NCBI GenBank assembly: GCA_029212955.1
Contig: JARGOW010000248.1
Span: forward strand, 1 to 6,156
Length of the DNA stretch: 6,156 bases
Source: Planctomycetota bacterium
Lineage (GTDB): Bacteria; Planctomycetota; UBA1135; GCA-002686595
Reading direction: 5' to 3'
Each line of letters opens with the position of its first letter. Position 1 is the first letter of the stretch. A model generated the notes under the pieces. It was not told the DNA's origin and did no database searches. It was given only the letters and a program-made list of their open reading frames with translations. The position numbers and the translations under genes were made by a program. Positions 1-5,008 of this stretch are shown here, piece after piece.

Positions 1-325
1 GGCCGTCAAGGGCATCCAAGCCGAGGTCCACGACATCCGCAACACGCCGGTTTCGGAAGAAGAACTCACCATGGCCAAAAACTATGTGACGGGTTCCATG
101 GTGCTCGGTTACGAACGTTCCAGCGCCCGCGCCGGAAGCCTGGTCGGCCAGGAAGTCCACGGATTCGCCGAGGATCACCTGGAAGCCCTGCGCACCGCTT
201 ACCACAAGGTCACCGTGGCCGACATCCAAGCCACCGCCCAACGCCACCTCTTCCCCGACGCCTCCACCCTCACAGCTTCCGGTTCCGTAAACACGGAAAC
301 CCTGCGCGGCTTGATGGGGCTGTAA
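1..325 (+). CDS. M16-family (insulinase-like) zinc metallopeptidase, C-terminal end only (5' partial)
   Basis: The reading frame is open from base 2 to a TAA at 323-325 and gives 107 residues; the start lies outside the window. The visible part resembles the C-terminal (inactive, substrate-clasping) half of M16 peptidases. It has a helix beginning EEELTMAKNYVTGSM (visible residues about 18-32), then an ER..ARAG..VGQEV segment, then a closing YHKVTVADIQATAQRHLFPD stretch, matching the family pattern of 'y..v..VT..di...A...l.p'. The zinc-binding HxxEH motif of the family sits in the N-terminal half and cannot be seen, so it is unknown whether this is the catalytic or the non-catalytic partner. 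Such proteins are often exported or periplasmic in bacteria, but no signal can be checked here. The gene ends convergently with the DinB gene on the other strand. Confidence 0.8.
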   Translation, partial: AVKGIQAEVHDIRNTPVSEEELTMAKNYVTGSMVLGYERSSARAGSLVGQEVHGFAEDHLEALRTAYHKVTVADIQATAQRHLFPDASTLTASGSVNTETLRGLMGL

Positions 326-341
326 GGGCCGAATTCGATCC

Positions 342-360
342 CACAAGGCACTCTTGTGCC
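342..360. repeat. Overlapping inverted repeats in the convergent gap (possible weak bidirectional terminator)
   Basis: In the 107-bp gap between the two convergent stop codons there are two perfect but mutually exclusive hairpins. One pairs CACAAG (342-347) with CTTGTG (353-358) around a 5-base loop. The other pairs GGCAC (347-351) with GTGCC (356-360) around a 4-base loop. Neither strand shows a T-run after the stem, so a classical intrinsic terminator is not supported. Position between convergent genes is the main argument for a termination role. Confidence 0.3.
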
Positions 361-432
361 GCCACAGATAGGTCCACCATTCGCAAGTCTCGATTGCTGA
401 TGAATCGAAGGGAGCGCGTGACGTCCGGTGTC

Positions 433-993
433 CTAAGCGCCCGGGAATTCGGGCAAGTCGTGGATGGCTTGGGCCTGGTTGATGTGCCTTTGTCCGTGGG
501 CGACCAGGAGGGCGAAGGCGTCGCCTAGGGTGAAGCGCATAAGGGGAAAGGCCGGGGAGCGCAATTTCCAGCGGCGGAGGTTGAAGTCCAGGCTTGCCCG
601 CATGCGTTGATCCAGGTTTTCCTGTTCGGCAAGAAAGCGGGCGGGAGTTTGGGCATCGGGTGTGGCGACGGGGCGAAATTTCTTGGGGGCCTTCATTTTG
701 GCCTCACCCTCGGGGCCCACGTATTTGGCAAAGCCTCCGCCTAGCCAGGTGGGTTCGAAGGGTTCGCCCTTGTAGGGCCGTTTGCGCGAGGCCCTGACGA
801 TCAAGCGGTCGATTCCAGGGGCGTACAGTTGGGCCGTGGTCGTCAGGTGTTCGAGTGCCTGGGCCATGCTCCAGCCCCCGCCATCGGGGCGCCAATTCAG
901 TTGCTCTTCGGTGAGGCCTTGGGTGAGGGCTTGGGTTTGCTCGGTCAGGCGCTTCGACTGTCGCAGCAGGTCGTCCAGATACAAACTAGGCAT
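433..993 (-). CDS. DinB-superfamily protein (putative metal-dependent hydrolase/transferase)
   Basis: This is a 186-residue protein of the DinB/DinB_2 four-helix-bundle superfamily, which includes bacillithiol and mycothiol S-transferases and many proteins of unknown substrate. The N-terminal part has the typical pattern L-T-EEQLNWRP...GGWSMAQALEHL (about residues 26-50). The C-terminal helix has VAHGQRHINQAQ (about 164-175). The three histidines expected to bind the metal are all present: His49 in the EHL motif, and His166 and His170 in the HGQRH motif. The length is usual for the family. I chose the ATG at 993, five bases after the stop of the upstream DUF885 gene. A GTG at 1020 would add nine residues and overlap that gene by 22 bases, and its residues do not look family-like. 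A GGAG lies 14 bases before the ATG, rather far. Probably co-transcribed with the lipoprotein gene; the substrate cannot be inferred. Confidence 0.85.
   Translation of the reverse strand: MPSLYLDDLLRQSKRLTEQTQALTQGLTEEQLNWRPDGGGWSMAQALEHLTTTAQLYAPGIDRLIVRASRKRPYKGEPFEPTWLGGGFAKYVGPEGEAKMKAPKKFRPVATPDAQTPARFLAEQENLDQRMRASLDFNLRRWKLRSPAFPLMRFTLGDAFALLVAHGQRHINQAQAIHDLPEFPGA
439..454. repeat. Inverted repeat at the 3' end of the DinB gene
   Basis: GCCCG (439-443) and CGGGC (450-454) form perfect 5-bp arms around a 6-base spacer within the last codons of the minus-strand DinB gene. It could be the upstream half of a transcript-end structure, but no T-run follows on the minus strand and it may simply reflect coding sequence. 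Confidence 0.2.
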
Positions 994-998
994 GGTTT

Positions 999-2792
999 CT
1001 AGAGTTGCTCCAAGGACCACAGGGACATGGCCTCACGGATTTGCTTGATAGGGAAAACGCTCTTGGCGAGCAGGGCCCGGTGGAAGGCGTTGGGGTTGAA
1101 GGCCGGGCCCAGGCGCGCTTGGGTCTCGTCGCGCAGTCCAGCGATCTGCAGCAGCCCGATGGTGGAAGCGCATTGGCGGCCGGGCCGCTCGATGCTATCG
1201 CGAACGGATTGCACGCAAATGGCACGGCGAAACGCGCTGTTGTCGAGCAGGTAGGTCTCTGCCTGTTCGGGGCTCCATTCCTGGCTGTGCAAACCCGTGT
1301 CGGTGACCAGACAAGCCGCGTGCCAGAGCTCCAATAGGATCTGCCCCAGTTCATCCTGGGGTCCCGAATACATTTGGAACTCAAAGGCCAAGCGTGTGGC
1401 ATACAGTCGCCAGCCCGCTTCGATGGAGGGCAGTTCCATGGTGCGCAACAATATGGGAACCGTGGTTTGCTGGCGTGTGATTTGGGTGCGTAGGTGATCG
1501 CCGGGGATGCCCTGGGCGAAGGTCCAAGCAGGAATCATGGCCCGGGGGGTGTCCTTCCACGTGCCAGGGAACAATTCGATCCTTGGGTTGCGTCCGGGCA
1601 TGTATTGCACGGGCAGCAGTTGGGCCGTGGCCAAATTGACCGCGGTCGTTACTTCGAGGCCCGGCAGATCGGTGTTCGGGAACAGGGGCTTGCAGCGTTG
1701 CTGGGCCACTTCCAAGTTCGAGCGCACGTCCATGGGCCAGCGTGCTTCCGTTCCTTCGGCGGCGCCCACGCCTTCGCGCAGCTGCTTGAGGAAAAAGTCG
1801 GTCTGTGTCGGGGTGCCCATGCGTTGCAGCGCAGCGCTCAAGCGCTTGTGCAATCGATCAACCTCGGACAAACCCAATGCGTGGAGTTCGTCGGGAACCG
1901 TGCGTTCTCCGGCGATGCGACCGAGTCGGTAGCCGTACCACGCGGCGCCGTCCTTGCGGGCCCAGGTGCCGGGTTCCGCGGGGGCCTTGCCGCGCAGTTC
2001 ATCCAAGGTGGTCGCGAGCTGCTGGTAGGCAGGGCCCACCTTTTGGGTGAGGGCGCGGTCGATGGCGGCGCGCAGGTCTTCGCGGTCGCTGGGTGTTAGC
2101 GTTTTGCTTTGCTCGAGAGCGTCGTAGGCCTGGGAAAGCCAGGGACTGTCCGAGCTGGAGAGGGCGGCGAAGGGGCGCCCGGCCAGCCAATTCAGGCATG
2201 CCGTGCGGGCCCGGCGCAACACTTGTTTGGGAGGCAGGGTCTGGCGGTCGGCGGAGTATTGCAGGGTCGCTTCCAGTTGGCCCAAGTACGCGGGAATCTG
2301 TTCCAACAGGGACACGTAGAGTCGCCAGTCCTCGAGGTTTTCGGGCTCCATGGTTTGCCACAGGTACCGTGCGGGCAGGCGGTGCATGCCCCCGGCGCTG
2401 GACAGGAGATTGCGATGGGCGTACCACTCCTGCTCGGCCAGCTCCCAGCGAATCCACTGGCTGGCTGCGGCCTTTTCCTGGCGAAATTCTTCGGAGGTTC
2501 CCCTCGACTGAAAATCGTCGTCGAGTCGCTTTTTGCAATCCAGCAGCCAACCCAATACCCGATCGATTTGCGCGGGATCCAGGGAGTCCCAAATGGCCAC
2601 GGTGATGGGGTTGCCCTCCAGGGCGGCTTCCACCCGGGCCCGGTCCGTAGCCGTGGCGTAGACCTCGTCCAGGAAATTGTGCAGCCGGGTTGGCTCGTCC
2701 GGGGACAGTTCTTTGCGGGCGCCTTCGGGCCTCAAGAGGGATCCGCAGGCGGTCAGGCCCAATAGGGCCAGCAGGAGGTAGTTTCGCAGCAT
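999..2792 (-). CDS. DUF885-family lipoprotein with degenerate metal site (probable pseudoenzyme)
   Basis: This 597-residue protein begins with a lipoprotein signal peptide: MLR, a hydrophobic stretch, then lipobox LTAC with the lipidated cysteine at residue 16. It should therefore be anchored in the envelope. The rest resembles DUF885 (Pfam PF05960), a family with metallopeptidase-like motifs. Family landmarks include MHRLPARYLWQTM (about 136-148), a YRL..GERTVPDELHALGLSEV segment (288-311), DTGLH (498-502) and a C-terminal FH..LL....PI segment (570-582). As I recall the family, the core motif is HEGxPGHH; here it reads AQGIPGDH (426-433). EGWALYAE reads AGWRLYAT (459-466). The EVDRY...PGQA region reads SVRDS...PGRQ (529-540). 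Most expected metal ligands and catalytic residues are thus replaced while the frame stays open, so hydrolase activity is doubtful. I chose the ATG at 2792 because it puts the signal peptide at the N-terminus; an in-frame TTG at 2828 would add 12 residues. First gene of a likely two-gene unit with DinB. Confidence 0.85.
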   Translation of the reverse strand: MLRNYLLLALLGLTACGSLLRPEGARKELSPDEPTRLHNFLDEVYATATDRARVEAALEGNPITVAIWDSLDPAQIDRVLGWLLDCKKRLDDDFQSRGTSEEFRQEKAAASQWIRWELAEQEWYAHRNLLSSAGGMHRLPARYLWQTMEPENLEDWRLYVSLLEQIPAYLGQLEATLQYSADRQTLPPKQVLRRARTACLNWLAGRPFAALSSSDSPWLSQAYDALEQSKTLTPSDREDLRAAIDRALTQKVGPAYQQLATTLDELRGKAPAEPGTWARKDGAAWYGYRLGRIAGERTVPDELHALGLSEVDRLHKRLSAALQRMGTPTQTDFFLKQLREGVGAAEGTEARWPMDVRSNLEVAQQRCKPLFPNTDLPGLEVTTAVNLATAQLLPVQYMPGRNPRIELFPGTWKDTPRAMIPAWTFAQGIPGDHLRTQITRQQTTVPILLRTMELPSIEAGWRLYATRLAFEFQMYSGPQDELGQILLELWHAACLVTDTGLHSQEWSPEQAETYLLDNSAFRRAICVQSVRDSIERPGRQCASTIGLLQIAGLRDETQARLGPAFNPNAFHRALLAKSVFPIKQIREAMSLWSLEQL

Positions 2793-2818
2793 GGGTGAAG
2801 GTCCATGGTACGCCAGAC

Positions 2819-2837
2819 GGACTTGCAAACAAGTTCC
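2819..2837. repeat. Inverted repeat in the divergent intergenic region (candidate operator or leader hairpin)
   Basis: ACTTG (2821-2825) and CAAGT (2830-2834) are perfect arms around the 4-base spacer CAAA. The flanking GG (2819-2820) can also pair with CC (2836-2837) if T2835 is bulged out. It lies 27-45 bases upstream of the lipoprotein ATG and overlaps that gene's alternative TTG start. It could be a protein-binding site or an RNA hairpin; nothing in the sequence decides between them. Confidence 0.25.
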
Positions 2838-2893
2838 CCACCGAAACGAAACTCGCGTCCCCGGGCCGCTTGGGCTAACATCCTGCCAGAACC

Positions 2894-2897
2894 AGGA
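2894..2897 (+). promoter_or_regulatory. Ribosome binding site deciding the apaG GTG start
   Basis: AGGA lies 8 bases before the GTG at 2906. The only nearby ATG in frame (2945) has a GGGA directly against it with no spacing, so the GTG is the better start. Confidence 0.55.
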
Positions 2898-2905
2898 ATC
2901 AGCCA

Positions 2906-3313
2906 GTGACCGACTCGAACAACTCCGACACCGTGACCCAGGGAATGCGCATTGAAGCCGCAGCCCAGTACCTGCCCTCCGAATCCGATCCGGAACGGGG
3001 GCGATTCATTTTCATTTACCGCATTCGTATGACGAATGGGGGTGATCAGCCCGTGCAGCTCATGACACGCTCCTGGCTGATCATCGATGCCGATGGCAAA
3101 CGCGAGGTCGTACGCGGCGAGGGCGTGGTGGGCAAGCAGCCCCGATTGGCGCCCGGTGAAACCTTCGAATACACCAGTTACTGCCCCCTCCGCACGGACT
3201 GGGGCACCATGGAAGGCGAATTCCACTTCACCGACGAAGAAGGCCAAGGATTCGAGGCCAAAGTAGGCCGCTTTTACATGGTGATCGCGGCGGAGAACGT
3301 GATCCTCAGTTAA
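2906..3313 (+). CDS. apaG: ApaG family protein (Co2+/Mg2+ efflux-associated)
   Basis: This is a 135-residue cytoplasmic protein covering the whole ApaG domain, which has an immunoglobulin/fibronectin-III-like fold. Visible family landmarks in order are: Y/F-rich first strands with IYRIRMTNGGDQPVQL (about 37-52), RSWLIIDADGK (55-65), the signature GEGVVGKQP with its GxGxxG loop (71-79), LAPGE (81-85), YTS (89-91), GTMEG (100-104) and a final strand FYMVIA (123-128). The E. coli protein is about 125 residues, so this one carries only a slightly longer N-terminus. ApaG was linked genetically to cobalt and magnesium sensitivity in enterobacteria, but its biochemical role is not settled. The gene starts with GTG behind an AGGA ribosome site. 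It ends 22 bases before the DAHP synthase gene and is probably co-transcribed with it. Confidence 0.95.
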   Translation: MTDSNNSDTVTQGMRIEAAAQYLPSESDPERGRFIFIYRIRMTNGGDQPVQLMTRSWLIIDADGKREVVRGEGVVGKQPRLAPGETFEYTSYCPLRTDWGTMEGEFHFTDEEGQGFEAKVGRFYMVIAAENVILS

Positions 3314-3335
3314 GGGTTCGCGCCACCCGCTCGCC

Positions 3336-4715
3336 ATGTGTCCCGCCCCTCAAAACCCGGCAGCTTGGAGCCCGGATTCCTGGCGCGACAAGGTCTGCGT
3401 TCAGCAACCGGTCTATAGGGATACGGATCGATTGCAGCGGGTGAAGGGATCCCTTTCCGAGTTGCCGCCCCTGGTCACCTCGTTCGAAATCGAGCGGTTG
3501 CGCAAGTTGTTGGCCGAGGCCCAGCAGGGCAAGCGATTCCTATTACAGGGTGGAGATTGCGCGGAGCGCGTGGCCGATTGCCAGTCGGAGCCCGTGGCCC
3601 AGCGGCTCAAGATCCTTTTGCAGATGTCCCTGGTATTGACCCACGGTTTGCGTGTGCCGGTGGTTCGTGTGGGGCGCTTCGCCGGTCAGTACGCCAAACC
3701 GCGGTCCCGACCCACCGAAACGCGCATGGTGGACGGTCACAACCTGACGCTACCCAGCTACTTCGGGGATTTGATCAATCGTCTGGAGTTCAGCGAGGAA
3801 GCCCGCGAGCCCAACCCGGATCACATGCTCGAGTGCTATTACCACTCGGCGCTGACCTTGAATTTCGTGCGTGCATGGGTGGAGGGTGGTTTCACGGACC
3901 TGCGCGAGCTGGACCGCTGGGATCTGTCTTTCCTGACCGCGGCGGGGTTGACGCCCGAACGCCGGGGCGAGTACCAGCGTATGACGCAAAATTTGGCCGA
4001 TGGTTTGAGCATGGTGCATTCCTTGGGCGGTGTGACGGCCAAGGATCCCAGCCAGGCCGCTGTGTTCTCGAGCCACGAAGGTCTGCATCTGGATTTTGAG
4101 CAAGCCCTTTCGCGCCCGGTCCCCGGCCGCGAAGGTTCCTACGATCTTTCCACCCACTTCCCTTGGATCGGCGACCGCACGCGTTCCTTGGATGGTGGCC
4201 ATGTGGAGTTCTTCCGCGGCATTCGCAATCCGATCGCGGTGAAGTTGGGGCCGAGTTCCACGCGCCAGGACGTGGTGGAACTTGCCAAGGTGTTGAACCC
4301 GAGCGATGAGCCGGGGCGATTGACCTTTATTACCCGCTTGGGTGCGGATCGCGTGGGGGATTACCTTCCGACTTGGATTGAGGCCATGGGGGACCGGCCC
4401 GTGCTTTGGGTCTGCGATCCCATGCACGGCAATACGAGCACCACCCAATCGGGCTACAAGACCCGTTCTTTCGAAGCCATCGCCCAGGAATTCGAACGCA
4501 CTTCAGCCGTGCACGAAGCCTGCGGAAGCTATCTGGGAGGCCTGCACGTGGAGGTCACCCCCGACGACGTGACCGAGTGCATCGGCGGCACCGAGGGCCC
4601 AGACGAAGCGACCCTAAGGCACCGCTACCAAACCGCCTGCGACCCGCGTTTGAACTACCAGCAGGCGCTGGAGCTGGCCTTTCGGCTTGCCCACCACGTG
4701 CAAGACGGGCGCTAG
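3336..4715 (+). CDS. 3-deoxy-7-phosphoheptulonate (DAHP) synthase, class II
   Basis: This 459-residue enzyme condenses phosphoenolpyruvate with erythrose 4-phosphate to DAHP, the first step of the shikimate pathway. It belongs to the class II (plant, actinobacterial and pseudomonad) type, unrelated in sequence to E. coli AroF/G/H. The N-terminus has WSPDSWRDKVCVQQPVY (11-27) and LPPLV (43-47). Then come QGGDCAE (71-77; Cys75 is the expected metal ligand), VGRFAGQYAKPRS (112-124), SSHEGLHLDFE (245-255), WIGDRTRSLDGGHVEFFRG (277-295), KLGP (303-306), DPMHGNT (361-367; metal ligand His364), GGLHVE (401-406; metal ligand Glu406) and CDPRLN (435-440; metal ligand Asp436). The length matches the long M. 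tuberculosis type (about 462 residues), which is allosterically controlled by aromatic amino acids, rather than the shorter PhzC type. The ATG at 3336 is the only usable start: an in-frame TGA lies at 3300-3302 with no other start codon between. It has no Shine-Dalgarno at normal distance, suggesting coupling to apaG. Different organisms use different symbols (aroG, aroH), so none is given. Confidence 0.97.
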   Translation: MCPAPQNPAAWSPDSWRDKVCVQQPVYRDTDRLQRVKGSLSELPPLVTSFEIERLRKLLAEAQQGKRFLLQGGDCAERVADCQSEPVAQRLKILLQMSLVLTHGLRVPVVRVGRFAGQYAKPRSRPTETRMVDGHNLTLPSYFGDLINRLEFSEEAREPNPDHMLECYYHSALTLNFVRAWVEGGFTDLRELDRWDLSFLTAAGLTPERRGEYQRMTQNLADGLSMVHSLGGVTAKDPSQAAVFSSHEGLHLDFEQALSRPVPGREGSYDLSTHFPWIGDRTRSLDGGHVEFFRGIRNPIAVKLGPSSTRQDVVELAKVLNPSDEPGRLTFITRLGADRVGDYLPTWIEAMGDRPVLWVCDPMHGNTSTTQSGYKTRSFEAIAQEFERTSAVHEACGSYLGGLHVEVTPDDVTECIGGTEGPDEATLRHRYQTACDPRLNYQQALELAFRLAHHVQDGR

Positions 4716-4806
4716 GTTCCCCGGGAGAGGGGAGGGGCGGTTTGCTGCTCGATCCGGGTGTGGCCCTGCCAGTTGGTTGAATCCGGGGAGCAGCTTGCCT
4801 TCGTTT

Positions 4807-4861
4807 GGGGCCGCTGGCGGCACCCACGGTGGTTCCTACGGCCATTGAATGGGGCCACCGT
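4807..4861 (+). terminator. Possible transcript end of the DAHP synthase gene: two adjacent hairpins
   Basis: The first hairpin pairs GCCG (4810-4813) with CGGC (4818-4821) around a 4-base loop, extended by GGG (4807-4809) with CCC (4823-4825) across one bulged A. The second has perfect 7-bp arms ACGGTGG (4826-4832) and CCACCGT (4855-4861), with an inner CCAT/ATGG stem (4842-4845 and 4849-4852). The following sequence is only mildly T-rich, so this is not a textbook intrinsic terminator. Confidence 0.3.
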
Positions 4862-4905
4862 TCTGTTTGGGCATTGGTGAATCTTCCTTGGTTTTTAACT
4901 GCAAT

Positions 4906-4920
4906 TGAGACGCGATCTCA
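4906..4920. repeat. Short palindrome upstream of the secreted-protein gene
   Basis: TGAGA (4906-4910) and TCTCA (4916-4920) are perfect arms around a 5-base spacer, just before the larger nested repeat at 4925-4973. The size and symmetry fit a regulator half-site pair, but no known operator is recognised. Confidence 0.2.
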
Positions 4921-4924
4921 GGTA

Positions 4925-4973
4925 TGTTTCCGGGCGTCAACCGCAATCGGGTTGGCCCCTGAAACCGGAAACA
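4925..4973. repeat. Nested inverted repeat 35 bases before the secreted-protein start (leader hairpin or operator)
   Basis: The outer arms TGTTTCCGG (4925-4933) and CCGGAAACA (4965-4973) are a perfect 9-bp inverted repeat. Inside, CAACC (4938-4942) pairs with GGTTG (4950-4954) around a 7-base loop, and GGGC (4932-4935) can pair with GCCC (4955-4958). GG at 4932-4933 can belong to either stem, so inner and outer stems compete at the junction. No T-run follows, so a terminator is less likely than a leader structure or a binding site. Confidence 0.35.
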
Positions 4974-5008
4974 GTGCCCGGGCGCACCTAAAACAGCCCT
5001 TTTCGACC

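Larger units (their letters stand above)
2793..2905. promoter_or_regulatory. Divergent intergenic region between the lipoprotein gene and apaG
   Basis: These 113 bases must carry the promoters for both the leftward lipoprotein-DinB unit and the rightward apaG-DAHP synthase unit, since the genes run away from each other. A weak -10-like TAACAT is present at 2876-2881 on the plus strand, but no -35 hexamer sits at the proper distance, so I do not call a specific promoter. The region includes an inverted repeat at 2819-2837. Confidence 0.45.
4716..5008. other. Intergenic region between DAHP synthase and the secreted repeat protein
   Basis: These 293 bases hold no convincing gene. They contain at least four inverted repeats (4807-4825, 4826-4861, 4906-4920 and 4925-4973). 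A transcript end for the DAHP synthase unit and the promoter and leader of the secreted-protein gene must lie here. I cannot place a -35/-10 pair: TTGAGA at 4905-4910 has no -10 at the right spacing. Confidence 0.5.

Noticed and set aside
1494..2099. Open frame (201 codons) on the plus strand inside the lipoprotein gene
   Set aside because: It is antisense to a gene with lipobox and DUF885 landmarks, is low in family-like features, and is explained by high GC.
1999..2841. 280-codon minus-strand frame overlapping the lipoprotein gene start
   Set aside because: It is rich in Pro, Arg and Gly, typical of an out-of-frame reading of GC-rich sequence; the true frame has the signal peptide and lipobox.
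2753..3337. 194-codon minus-strand frame opposite apaG
   Set aside because: The plus strand encodes an unmistakable ApaG protein; the reverse frame is a shadow.
3750..4448. 232-codon minus-strand frame opposite DAHP synthase
   Set aside because: The plus strand carries all class II DAHP synthase motifs through this interval.
4555..4845. Small minus-strand gene spanning the end of DAHP synthase and the following gap
   Set aside because: More than half lies antisense to the conserved DAHP synthase C-terminus, and the product is low-complexity Pro/Ala/Arg-rich with no ribosome site.
4905..4928. TTGAGA at 4905-4910 as a -35 box with TATGTT at 4923-4928 as a -10 box
   Set aside because: The spacing is only 12 bases, too short for a standard sigma-70-type promoter.
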